Assembly: GCA_014896235.1 (NCBI GenBank)
Contig: JADBKU010000020.1
Location: 62,001-126,000, forward strand
Source of the DNA: a bacterium
GTDB lineage: Bacteria > Desulfobacterota > Binatia > Binatales > Binataceae
Length of the DNA: 64,000 nt
Reading direction: 5' to 3'
Position numbers and translations under genes: made by a program. Below the pieces are notes generated by a model. It saw nothing but the letters and a program-made list of their open reading frames with translations, was not told the DNA's origin and searched no databases. Shown here one piece after another: positions 34,830 to 42,570 of the stretch (position 1 is its first letter; every line of letters starts with the position of its first letter).

Positions 34830-35257
34830 CGGACTTCCTCCTTTCGGCCGCGCCCATCCGGAGCGGCAAGGCTTTCCAGGATCGGGCATGGCGCGGTCGG
34901 ACGGCGCATCTCGCACGCGCGGATAAGCCGTCCAAGCACGCGGCGGATACGCTTAAGCGCCGCGATCTTCGCCTCCACGTCCGCCAGCTTGCGCGTCGCC
35001 CGCGCGCGAACCTGCTCGCAGGAGCTGCGCTCGTCGAGCCTGAGCCCGAGCAGCTCGCGGACCTCCTCGAGCGTGAAGCCGAGCGCCTGGGCGTGCTTGA
35101 TGAAGCGCAGGCGGTCAATGGCGTCGTCGGGAAAAACCCGGTAACCCGAAATCGTGCGCGCCGGGCGCGCGAAAAGCCGGCGCCGCTCGTAGTAGCGGAT
35201 AGTCTCGCGATTGACGCCGGCGCGCTTCGCCAGTTCGCCGATTGTGAGCCCGGACAT
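34826..35257 (-). CDS. merR: MerR-family Hg(II)-responsive regulator
   Basis: 143 residues from ATG 35257. Winged HTH: MSGLTIGELAKRAGVNRETIRYYERR; dimerisation helix after residue 75. The three metal-ligand cysteines are spaced C-x34-C-x8-C (SSCEQV, then RACEMRRPTAPCPI), exactly the Cys82/Cys117/Cys126 pattern of mercury MerR. It twists the long-spacer promoter at 35561-35594 when Hg(II) binds. It is encoded inside the operon, second gene, rather than divergently, so induction also raises the regulator. Confidence 0.88.
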   Translation of the reverse strand: MSGLTIGELAKRAGVNRETIRYYERRRLFARPARTISGYRVFPDDAIDRLRFIKHAQALGFTLEEVRELLGLRLDERSSCEQVRARATRKLADVEAKIAALKRIRRVLGRLIRACEMRRPTAPCPILESLAAPDGRGRKEEVR

Positions 35258-35270
35258 CACTGAAACTCGT

Positions 35271-35540
35271 TTACGGAAGCGGCGCGCCGATACCCGAGGC
35301 CCTAAGCGCGCTCTCCTCCGGACCCGCGCTCGCGCAGCATGCGGCAAGTCCGCCGTCGATTACGACCGCCGGGACCGTGCGGACGCCGAGGCTCTTCGCA
35401 CGCGCCGCGACCGCCGCATCGCGCATATCGAGCACCTCGACTTCGCACGAACCGCAGGCGATGCGCCTCACTGTCGCGACCGTCTCTTCGCAGAGAGCAC
35501 ATCCCGCGCTGAACACCTCGACTCGTCGTTTGGGTGCCAT
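35271..35540 (-). CDS. glutaredoxin/thioredoxin-like protein, first gene of the mer-type operon
   Basis: 89 residues from ATG 35540 (MAPKRRVEVFSAGCALCEET); the upstream extension overlaps the promoter and is rejected. The CxxC active site is in SAGCALCEE at ~13-16, and the cis-Pro loop RTVPAVVIDG follows. Two additional cysteine pairs occur (ACGSCEVEV and AACCAS). Likely a thiol-disulfide or Hg(II)-trafficking protein. A GAGGCAGCC-type ribosome-binding site lies before the ATG. Promoter-proximal position implies it is the most strongly induced product. Confidence 0.75.
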   Translation of the reverse strand: MAPKRRVEVFSAGCALCEETVATVRRIACGSCEVEVLDMRDAAVAARAKSLGVRTVPAVVIDGGLAACCASAGPEESALRASGIGAPLP

Positions 35541-35560
35541 AGGCTGCCTCCTCACGTTAA

Positions 35561-35594
35561 TAAGCCTACACCCTGTACATAGGTACAAGGTCAA
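35561..35594 (-). promoter_or_regulatory. MerR-type promoter and operator
   Basis: On the minus strand TTGACC (35594-35589) is followed by a dyad CCTTGTAC...GTACAGGG and then TAGGCT (35568-35563). The spacer is 19-20 bases, longer than the normal 17, the hallmark of MerR-family activated promoters. The dyad lies between the -35 and -10 elements, as in mer and zntA promoters. Confidence 0.8.
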
Positions 35595-36073
35595 GCGGGG
35601 TGTGGAAGGCGGACAATCAGCGCTGGCGTCGGAGATTCGGCTATTGAATGGTCACAGCGCCAAACCGAGGAAGAAAATTTCTTGCGCCCGGCCCGCCGAC
35701 ATCCGAGCCCCCTGCCCAGTATTGCTGGGCAGGACGAAATGTTTCTGACGATTGACGATTATAACTTTCCACAACGCCAACGACGATTGGACAGAAAATC
35801 CGCCGTCTTGTTCTGGTCAAAAGACCGAGAGGTTACTAGAATCTGCCGTACATCAACTTCGAGCACACTGGCAGTTAGCAATCATGCGCCGCCGCTCACT
35901 GCTGCAATCTGCCCGACTCCTTTCGCTACCCGACCTCGTATCTTTGCAACGCGGTGATGGCGGGCGGCCGGATTTATCGGGTTTCTCGACATCGGAACCA
36001 ACGGCTGCGCTTTTCATGGGGAGGGGGAGCCGCCGCGTAACTCGGTCAACCATGCCGACCGGAGAGGTGAAGC
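35595..36073. other. non-coding region between the mer-type operon and the integrase module
   Basis: About 480 bases. The only clear structure is a 9-base-stem hairpin, CCTGCCCAG/CTGGGCAGG (35711-35719 with 35725-35733). Open frames here lack motifs. An attachment site for the integrase module could lie here, but I could not find a copy of either flanking tRNA 3' end. Confidence 0.4.
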
Positions 36074-36469
36074 ATGCGGATCAGGGCCAATCGAAGCTTG
36101 GCCCGTGCGCCGCGCAGGTCGGGCGGGGCGGGACTGTTCGAAGTCCCCAGGCTAGAGGAGCTGGTTGCGGACCCTGACAAGGTGAGGGTGCTCGATGCGC
36201 ATACCACGCGGGTGTTGAGAAAGCAGGCTATCGTCGCACTCAATCTACTCTACGACCACGAGTTGGAGCGCGAGCATGCCGACGCAAATGGTGCGGCCGC
36301 GAGGCGAGACCGGCTTCTCGGCGTCGAGGAAGCAGCGGTCAAGCTCGGCGTGACTACCGATTGGCTTTATCGACACCACAAGGATTTGCCGTTCACAGTG
36401 CGGCACGGCAGGCCAGTTCGCTTTTCGGAGCTCGGAATCGAGCAGTACATCCGGAAGCGACGCGGTTGA
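36074..36469 (+). CDS. helix-turn-helix (AlpA/excisionase-like) protein
   Basis: 131 residues, ATG preceded by CGGAGAGG. The C-terminal 50 residues are an AlpA/MerR-like winged helix: RLLGVEEAAVKLGVTTDWLYRHHKDLPFTVRHGRPVRFSE, ending in GIEQYIRKRRG. The N-terminal half has no recognised domain. Its position 187 bases upstream of an integrase in the same direction suggests a recombination directionality factor or regulator of the integrative element. Confidence 0.75.
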   Translation: MRIRANRSLARAPRRSGGAGLFEVPRLEELVADPDKVRVLDAHTTRVLRKQAIVALNLLYDHELEREHADANGAAARRDRLLGVEEAAVKLGVTTDWLYRHHKDLPFTVRHGRPVRFSELGIEQYIRKRRG

Positions 36470-36656
36470 AAAAGTCTAAGCCGCGTCGTTGACACGGCCG
36501 CATCTCAAACATTGATCTATTGTGGTGATGTGCGTGGCGCCCGTGGCGTGCGTCTGCGATTAGGCCGTTACGGGCGGGTACGAAGCCACGCGCGTCCCGA
36601 TCGATTTGAGAGACGCAAGGCGTGCAAAGGGCTTGGAACCGAAAGAACGGAAATCA

Positions 36657-37748
36657 ATGAGAGGAATGGGCCGCATCTTCAAGCGCGGCTCGATTTATTG
36701 GATCGCGTACTGCCATCGCGGCAAGGAGTACCGGGAGAGCTCGCGGTCGGACAACGAAAGCCAAGCTCGCAAACTGCTGAAAAAGCGGATCGGCGAAATC
36801 GCGAACGGGCACTTGATCGGCCCGAGCGAGGAGCGGTTAACTTTCGAAGATCTGGGCAAGATGCTGTTGACCGACTACGAGATCAATGGGAAGCGATCGG
36901 TGGAGTCGGTTCGGCTCTCCCTGCGTCATCTGAGGAGTTTTTTCGGGCTCGACCGCGCCATTGACATAACAGCCGATAGAGTCGCCAGGTACGTGCGCGA
37001 GCGGCAGAAGGAGGGCGCGGCGAACGGCAGCATCAACCGTGAGCTCGCCGCGCTGAAGCGCGCGTTCACGCTCGCAACCCGTGCCGGCAAACTCGGATCG
37101 GCGCCATACATTCCGTTGCTCGAAGAAAACAATTCGCGGCGGGGATTTCTCGATCACGGTTCGTTCCTCGCGCTGCGCGAGGGTCTTCCTGCGTATCTGA
37201 AAGACCCTGTGACGTTCCTCTATCTGTCCGGATGGCGCGTGAGCGAGATGCGCACCCTTGAATGGCGCGATGTCGATCTTCCTGGTCGCGAGCTTTGCCT
37301 TCGCCCCGAGGTCAGCAAGAATAAGGACGGCAGGCCGCTTCCGCTGCGGGGGGAGCTGTGGGAGATCATTCGGCGAGCGCATGAGAAGCGGAGGCCCGAT
37401 TGCCCGTACGTGTTTCATGACGGCGGCCAGCCGATCGGCGATTTTCGAAAGGCCTGGAATACGGCCTGCAAGAAGGCTGGACTCAGCGGCATCATAGTTC
37501 ATGATCTACGCCGCACCGCCGTTCGGAACATGGTGCGCGCGGGCATTCCGGAGCGGGTCGCGATGGAACTCAGCGGCCATAAGACGCGCCGCGTTTTCGA
37601 CCGCTACAATATCGTGAACGACGCCGACCGTGCACACGCCACCGAGCTTCTGCAGACCCACCTCAATGGGCACGCAGAGCCATCCAAGATCAGCCCCCTG
37701 CCCCCAGCATCGGAACGCCCTTTGATCGTTGTTGCTTCGCACCGCTAA
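36657..37748 (+). CDS. phage-type tyrosine integrase
   Basis: 363 residues from ATG 36657 (MRGMGRIFKRGSIYWIAY); an in-frame upstream start at 36606 adds 17 unlikely residues. The N-terminal arm-binding strand (GSIYWIAYCHRGKEYRES) and SAM-like core-binding domain (~60-145) precede a complete catalytic domain: LSGWRVSEMRTLEWRD (box I Arg), IVHDLRRTAVRNMVRAG (HxxR), and LSGHKTRRVFDRYNI (His, Tyr nucleophile). It ends 4 bases from the stop of the convergent SIR2 gene. It is the likely integrase for the short element that reaches tRNA-Ala. Confidence 0.92.
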   Translation: MRGMGRIFKRGSIYWIAYCHRGKEYRESSRSDNESQARKLLKKRIGEIANGHLIGPSEERLTFEDLGKMLLTDYEINGKRSVESVRLSLRHLRSFFGLDRAIDITADRVARYVRERQKEGAANGSINRELAALKRAFTLATRAGKLGSAPYIPLLEENNSRRGFLDHGSFLALREGLPAYLKDPVTFLYLSGWRVSEMRTLEWRDVDLPGRELCLRPEVSKNKDGRPLPLRGELWEIIRRAHEKRRPDCPYVFHDGGQPIGDFRKAWNTACKKAGLSGIIVHDLRRTAVRNMVRAGIPERVAMELSGHKTRRVFDRYNIVNDADRAHATELLQTHLNGHAEPSKISPLPPASERPLIVVASHR

Positions 37749-37751
37749 TCT

Positions 37752-38969
37752 CTAACGGCGCGGGCGCCGGTTCAAAAGGCAGCCAATTCTATGAAGCGTG
37801 CCATCCAGATCGCTGGGAATAATTGGCTTGAAGAATCTGCGCACACCTCCAAGGGTAATCCGCGCTCTCTCGCCAAAAAAGTCCTTATACCGAACGGCGG
37901 CAAACGAGGCACGTAATCGCACGGGGGTAGTACGACCTGGTTTATCGGCCTGCCTTAGAACAACGATTATTTCTGCGTCCGGTCTTATCGACCTCCTCAG
38001 AAGAGTTCGAACGTGAAAGTCTGCGGCGGGCAGTGAATATCCGACGAAGACAACTCTGTCCGCCTCAGCCAGCTCCAAATAGGCATTGTGCCACGCCATT
38101 CGAATATGCGCGTTATCGAAGACCTTCACGAAGGTCGGGCTCACAAAAAATCCTTCGAGGGCAGCCTGGGTCGATCCGCGAGAGGTTCTGAAACAAATTG
38201 GGCAATGCGGCGGTTGAGCGTAGTCTTCCCACACGCTACGTTTGCTACCCAGACCCGTGAAAAGCGCTTCGCAGTTCGAGCAAATCAGCCAATTTATCGA
38301 ACCATGAAGTTTTATAACCTTGAGGTTGTACAGGCCCTTAGCCTTCTGTAGCAACGACGGCGTATGCGGATCGCCGCGGCCCAGAGGGTTCGTATAGCAG
38401 CAATAATCAATATCCAGGCGTCTCAGTCCATCGACCCGATGAAGGCACCAGTATACTGTGTCTTCGAAGACTGAGTCCCAATTGACAATCAAGACGGCAA
38501 TTGGATCGCCGCGTTTTCCTGCTCGCATTCGCTCAAGGATGAAATGCGCAGCTAGTCGCCGATAGAAGTCAGAAGCCCCAGCTGTGTCCCTGAGATACCT
38601 TTCAGTCGCAAGCTGCAACAGGAAGAGAATGGTATGCTTCAGGTCTTCTCGAATGCCATCTAGCGTCTGCGACGAGAAGCTCTGACACCGCTGCCGTCGC
38701 GCGATCGTCTCGTCCAGCAGAGTGAAGACATCTTCGAGTGCGGGCGGATTTCGCCCGGGAAACACTTCAGCTAGAAAGTCTTGAACTCTCCGTCTCGCCA
38801 TCTCGAATTCTGTGTAGTAGATGGGTGCGTCGACCAAGGTGCCGAAATCGACAGCCATGATCTGAGAGAGAATCTCCGCCTGCAAAGGAAAACCCGCGTC
38901 ACGAGCGAATCCCGCCCCCAGTACATACACAGTCTTTTTTGCGGGCCTTTCAGTATGAGAGCGCGCCAT
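37752..38969 (-). CDS. SIR2-like NAD-dependent protein (defence-type), last gene of a four-gene operon
   Basis: 405 residues. Sirtuin Rossmann loop VYVLGAGFARDAGFPL (~15-30), LIVNWDSVFED (TxNYD-like position) and the catalytic-histidine motif VIKLHGSINWLIC (~225). The zinc pairs CSNC and CPIC follow the histidine, as in true sirtuins, and VVFVGYSLPAADFHVRTLL is the late conserved region. Prokaryotic SIR2 proteins in defence operons hydrolyse NAD+ to abort infection. The ATG at 38969 overlaps the previous stop (TAATG), so translation is coupled. C-terminal ~60 residues are basic. NADase versus deacylase activity cannot be decided here. Confidence 0.85.
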   Translation of the reverse strand: MARSHTERPAKKTVYVLGAGFARDAGFPLQAEILSQIMAVDFGTLVDAPIYYTEFEMARRRVQDFLAEVFPGRNPPALEDVFTLLDETIARRQRCQSFSSQTLDGIREDLKHTILFLLQLATERYLRDTAGASDFYRRLAAHFILERMRAGKRGDPIAVLIVNWDSVFEDTVYWCLHRVDGLRRLDIDYCCYTNPLGRGDPHTPSLLQKAKGLYNLKVIKLHGSINWLICSNCEALFTGLGSKRSVWEDYAQPPHCPICFRTSRGSTQAALEGFFVSPTFVKVFDNAHIRMAWHNAYLELAEADRVVFVGYSLPAADFHVRTLLRRSIRPDAEIIVVLRQADKPGRTTPVRLRASFAAVRYKDFFGERARITLGGVRRFFKPIIPSDLDGTLHRIGCLLNRRPRR

Positions 38970-40345
38970 TAAAGCTTCGCAAGCACCGCTGACCACGTGG
39001 TACAGTGAGCAGCCTCGGGGCCGACGACCTGCTCGAGCTTTGCGGCCTCTCGAAGATCATCAAGTATTGCATCTCTCGACGGGTTGGATTCGAATTCCGC
39101 CTTTTTGCACCACATGAAATGACTCACACATCGCTCTTTGGCGTCGCGGGTCGGATACTCCAGGGCGATCGATTGACCTTGGCGCGTGAAGATTACCGTC
39201 TGACTTTCCCCATATTTCGCGAAGTCATCTTCAGGATTACTAGCAATTATTTTTCGGCACTGACGGCACGCGCACACGTTCTTGAAGTAGGATTCGCGAT
39301 CTTTGAATCCTCGTAGCTCTCGAACCACTCTCACAGCATCGCGAAATCTCAAGCGACTATGCAGTTTAGGCACGTAGAATTTGGAGACGGGAATCCCTCC
39401 TCCGACCGGAACTACATCACGATCTTCTCCGTATTCAAGTCCGTGCGCGACCGCCGCAAGCTTCGTGACTTTTCCGGATAACTTCAAGGCAAGTGAGAAG
39501 TAGCTTCCATAGAGATTTACGACCTGCCCGATCTCTCCAAAACTTCGAAGCAGATCAACGAAGCCGTAGAGTTCTTCTTCATTCGCCGTCAACTCGGAGA
39601 AAGCACTGATCCAGACAAGAACTAGGTCCGCTCCCGTTTGCCGGTACGCTGAAACTACTTCCTCGCGCAATACTGAGTTCCCCAAAAACTCGCGGGACAA
39701 CACTACTTGAATTGCTAACTTCATATTGTGTGAGTCGGCATACTTGCGTGCGATCTCCGCGAACTGGAAATTGAGATTCAACCATTCCGATATGAGATTC
39801 GGTGTGAGATAGAAATAGGGCGCCACTAGGAACGCGGGACGAAGCTTTTCCGTCGGATTCTGCGATTTCCCCTTCAGCTTGAGATATTCGTAATATTTCG
39901 CCGCGTCCGAGCCGCGGACTTGGTTCTGGACCGCGTTCAACTGAAAGTCGAGGACGCGTTCGCAAAATGCTCGGCGAATTGCATGATTGACAAAGTCCTT
40001 GGAGGTGACAGGGCGGCGCTGTTTAAGGATCTTCTCTTCAAGTGGTTGCCCGTATGCTTTCAAAAGCGTCTGAATAGAACGCTTTATTCTTCCCGCCGTA
40101 GTCTCTCCCTGAGACTCTAGGTAGCTAGTGCTATGTTGGAACGCGTGGGTTTGGGGATCTACGAAGAAAGATTTTGCGCGCAACCTCTGAGTTACTAACG
40201 ATGCGATCGCCGCCGGCGCATGACCGATCATGTTCGCGTTCAGGGCTAGTTGATCGTAACAGGCAAGGTAGGAGCCCAGCAGGAATTTCTGATCAGCCGG
40301 AGTTCCGTAGCGAATGATGTGATTTCCAGCAATCGCCTTGGGCAT
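38969..40345 (-). CDS. large uncharacterised protein with CxCxxC zinc-type site (possible TIM barrel)
   Basis: 458 residues from ATG 40345. I do not recognise a named family. Alternating strands and helices suggest an alpha/beta barrel: SFFVDPQTHAFQ (~65), FLVAPYFYLTP, LAIQVVLSREFLG, LVLVWISAFSEL, IGQVVNLYGSYF, LAAVAHGLEYGED and VVPVGGGIPVSKFYVPKLH. Near residue 360 is CACRQC (C-x-C-x2-C), followed ~43 residues later by SHFMWC. C-x-C-x2-C plus a downstream His is the zinc site of tRNA-guanine transglycosylases, themselves TIM barrels, though the His spacing is longer here. A nucleic-acid base-exchange or related role is a weak inference. It starts one base after the nuclease stop and overlaps the SIR2 start. 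Confidence 0.6.
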   Translation of the reverse strand: MPKAIAGNHIIRYGTPADQKFLLGSYLACYDQLALNANMIGHAPAAIASLVTQRLRAKSFFVDPQTHAFQHSTSYLESQGETTAGRIKRSIQTLLKAYGQPLEEKILKQRRPVTSKDFVNHAIRRAFCERVLDFQLNAVQNQVRGSDAAKYYEYLKLKGKSQNPTEKLRPAFLVAPYFYLTPNLISEWLNLNFQFAEIARKYADSHNMKLAIQVVLSREFLGNSVLREEVVSAYRQTGADLVLVWISAFSELTANEEELYGFVDLLRSFGEIGQVVNLYGSYFSLALKLSGKVTKLAAVAHGLEYGEDRDVVPVGGGIPVSKFYVPKLHSRLRFRDAVRVVRELRGFKDRESYFKNVCACRQCRKIIASNPEDDFAKYGESQTVIFTRQGQSIALEYPTRDAKERCVSHFMWCKKAEFESNPSRDAILDDLREAAKLEQVVGPEAAHCTTWSAVLAKL

Positions 40346-40346
40346 T

Positions 40347-40775
40347 CTATGACCCTCGGTTCGCCAAGATATATTTCCGAAAGGCCGCATTAGCCGCAGG
40401 CCAAATTTCGGTCGATTTGCTCGCCGCAATCACCTCCTTGAAGGGCCATCTGCCGTTCTCGCGATAGAACATTAGCCCAACACCCGATCGGCGCAGCTCG
40501 CCCATCATCGCGTCTGAGACGGACCTTTCCGGCATGCATATATACGCGAAATCGGCTCCAAGCCTATGGTCGCGTGCCTGTAAAACGGCTCGGCGCCAGT
40601 CACGTAGCTTAAACTCAACACTCACCAAGGCTCGACCGGCTATGTAAGCTAGGTCGACGCAGCGGCCGAGGAGCGGCACATTACAGCAGACCGTCACGGA
40701 CCGCCTGCGCAAAATTCTGCGCAACGAATCCGCCACTAGTTCGGATTCTGTCATGACACGATTCGCGTTGCGCAC
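40347..40775 (-). CDS. small PD-(D/E)XK-type nuclease-like protein
   Basis: 142 residues from a GTG at 40775, chosen because AGGGG lies seven bases upstream; ATG at 40754 lacks one. Core pattern: Asp41 in LLGRCVDLAYI, then Glu54-x-Lys56 in ALVSVEFKLRDW, followed by a helix with QARDHRLGADFAYICMP. This D...ExK arrangement with a following alpha/beta unit is the restriction-endonuclease-like fold. ADFAYICMPERSVSD and SGVGLMFYRENGRW resemble the end of small nuclease domains found in defence loci. It is 3 bases after the upstream stop, in a compact operon. Confidence 0.7.
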   Translation of the reverse strand: MRNANRVMTESELVADSLRRILRRRSVTVCCNVPLLGRCVDLAYIAGRALVSVEFKLRDWRRAVLQARDHRLGADFAYICMPERSVSDAMMGELRRSGVGLMFYRENGRWPFKEVIAASKSTEIWPAANAAFRKYILANRGS

Positions 40776-40778
40776 TAC

Positions 40779-41363
40779 TTACCCCTGAGAGAGAATCTCG
40801 TCGCGGATCTTGGATTTCGTCGTCATCTCGGGGTATTTTTCGTACACATACCGTAGCAGAGAACGGAGGTTCGCTGCGGTGCAACGAGCCTTCAGCTCGT
40901 TCAGTGCCTCCCATTGTTCGTCGGTCAATTTACCAGCCCGGCCTTCAGCCACGAACGAAGAGCCAATTTCTGTTAAAGAGAACTCTTCCTCAACTCCCGC
41001 GATTCCGGAGCCCGAAGATGAGTCCGCCCCTGCCTGCCAGTACTCGTATTCCAGGGTTTCTTCAGGTAGCACCACGCCTCCGCTCACGGGTTTGACGGAA
41101 ACAAATCCCAGGTCAACCAAGAACTCGAGGTCCGCGAACACATCAGAGGAAAAGGGACCGTAATCATAAGCGGTGAAGTCAGGCAGAGCGCTCTTATCTA
41201 TTGCCTGCGCCAGCTTGAACCTCGGCATCAATTCCTGTTTGAAAAGAAAGACCATCTTCATCAACCGCGTACGACCGCGGACCGGTTCAGCTTGACGTCC
41301 CTCTTTTCCCTTCGCATAGAGAAGAAGCATCAACAGATCTTTTGAGCTATTTACTTTCGACAT
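40779..41363 (-). CDS. DUF4065/Panacea (SocA)-like protein, first gene of the operon
   Basis: 194 residues, ATG preceded by GGAGGGAC. Two segments recall the Panacea/SocA-like fold used by antitoxins and proteolytic adaptors: GRTRLMKMVFLFKQEL (compare T-K-L-x-K-L-L-Y) at ~30-46, and FTAYDYGPFSSDVFADLEFLVDLGFV (YGPFS motif) at ~63-88. An acidic insert of ~30 residues and a C-terminal helical region follow. In known systems such proteins hold a toxic partner in check, which fits a regulator position ahead of a nuclease and a SIR2 gene. Family assignment is by motif only. Confidence 0.65.
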   Translation of the reverse strand: MSKVNSSKDLLMLLLYAKGKEGRQAEPVRGRTRLMKMVFLFKQELMPRFKLAQAIDKSALPDFTAYDYGPFSSDVFADLEFLVDLGFVSVKPVSGGVVLPEETLEYEYWQAGADSSSGSGIAGVEEEFSLTEIGSSFVAEGRAGKLTDEQWEALNELKARCTAANLRSLLRYVYEKYPEMTTKSKIRDEILSQG

Positions 41364-41599
41364 TGGCGCCGTCCCTCCTCCGCGAGTCCACGAGTTGAGC
41401 CCCCGTCAGCACCGCTGTTGTAGCTTTTCGGCACCATGAAGCGTAGCAGGAAGGAAAACGAATTCGAAGAGAACTAGCCGTCGCACTTTTGAACGCGTTT
41501 CCAGCCGCCCTCAAAGGAGCCGCGCCGTCTCAAAAGCTTCTCAGCAGATTCAACGGGTGCGCCGCTCCGTTGAGCGCTAACTTTTGCGGCGCTTGACAA

Positions 41600-41645
41600 T
41601 TCGGACAACTTTTCGGACAATCGCGGTGTCCGATGCTGTCCGAAA
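41600..41645. repeat. arm-type repeats next to the tRNA-Ala 3' end
   Basis: TTCGGACAA at 41600-41608 and 41612-41620 as direct repeats, then the inverted form TGTCCGA at 41628-41634 and 41637-41643. The cluster lies 25-70 bases from the tRNA CCA end, the usual place for integrase arm-binding sites. Confidence 0.55.
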
Positions 41646-41667
41646 CCGAAAAAGTGCTTGATTTCAT

Positions 41668-41744
41668 TGGTGGAGCTGAGCGGGATCGAACCGCCGACCT
41701 CCTGAATGCCATTCAGGCGCTCTCCCAAACTGAGCTACAGCCCC
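41668..41744 (-). tRNA. tRNA-Ala (anticodon GGC), CCA encoded
   Basis: Reading the minus strand: acceptor GGGGCTG/CAGCTCC; D arm GCTC/GAGC; anticodon stem CCTGA/TCAGG around loop ATGGCAT with anticodon GGC; T arm GGCGG-TTCGATC-CCGCT; then A and CCA (41670-41668). It reads GCC codons. Its 3' end faces the accessory region and the integrase element, opposite in orientation to tRNA-Thr at 17521. Confidence 0.95.
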
Positions 41745-41905
41745 ACCGCCGGAAGAGAGTTATCAGCTAACCGGAACCGGACCGCACAGTCAATCCGCCG
41801 CCGGCCGAATCCGCAACTCCGCGCGCGTCAGGCCGGCCGATGCGCGCGCGATCGAAACCCTCCCCGCGATCGGCCGGTCGATTCCGCCTCGCGCAGCGAT
41901 AAAGT

Positions 41906-42301
41906 TCAGGCCACGCTCTGCCGCAACTCGATTACGTTGCCGTCCGGATCCTGAATCCAGAGTTGCTGCCCGACCATCCGCGCCGCTTCCGGCGTCAGCC
42001 GCGACCGCATCGCCGACCCGTCCAGGTACGGAATTCCCAGCTCGTCGAGCTTCGCCCTGGTCGCCGCGAAATCCTCGACCTCGATCGCCATATGCGGCCC
42101 GGTCGGGTCGATTCCCGACGGCCGCGGGTCGCCGCCGATGATGTGCAACTGATTGTCGCCGATCCCGTACCATTCGCCGGGTATCTTGATTTGCGGACGA
42201 GGAATCTTCTTGAGGCCGACGATCTGCTCGTAAAAGTGCTTCGCCTTTTCGACGTCGGTCACCCTGACCGCCACATGGCTGAAACCGCGCGTCCCAAGCA
42301 T
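41906..42301 (-). CDS. VOC-family (glyoxalase/dioxygenase fold) protein
   Basis: 131 residues. Starts with TRGFSHVAVRVTDVEKAKHFYEQIVGLKKI, the classic first beta-alpha-beta of the VOC superfamily, with His9 as first metal ligand. It continues with GDNQLHIIGG (second His), GPHMAIEVEDFAATRAKL (third His) and QQLWIQDPDGNVIELRQ (Glu ligand). All four metal positions appear occupied, so it is probably an active metalloenzyme such as a glyoxalase-like or fosfomycin-type enzyme. Substrate not determinable. First core gene beyond tRNA-Ala. Confidence 0.88.
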   Translation of the reverse strand: MLGTRGFSHVAVRVTDVEKAKHFYEQIVGLKKIPRPQIKIPGEWYGIGDNQLHIIGGDPRPSGIDPTGPHMAIEVEDFAATRAKLDELGIPYLDGSAMRSRLTPEAARMVGQQLWIQDPDGNVIELRQSVA

Positions 42302-42570
42302 AGTGTCATCTCCACCGCTGAGCTTCGGCGGCGCCCGCGGGAAGTCGCCCGCGATGCGCCCGTTTCACTTTTTCTCTAATCGATCGACCCGCAGATCCGC
42401 AAACGGCCGCGATCGCCGGTTGGCCCGATCGGGCGCGGCTGTTCCGGCGATCGCGCGCATGGCAGAATCGATTCGCTCTCCTTCGAAACGCGCGCCGCCG
42501 CGGCGCGAGGCCTCCTGCCGGCGGAGGAGCGGTGGGGCGGGGTGATTTCCGGCCGAGGCCCTCCAACTCT

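Noticed and set aside
35752-36177. 141-aa ORF upstream of the AlpA-like gene
   Set aside because: Overlaps the better-supported gene at 36074, no motif, no ribosome-binding site.
41474-41728. 84-aa minus-strand ORF starting in tRNA-Ala
   Set aside because: Begins inside the tRNA (IQEVGGSIPLSST is the translated T arm) and reads through the att-like repeats; a common artefact next to tRNA integration sites.
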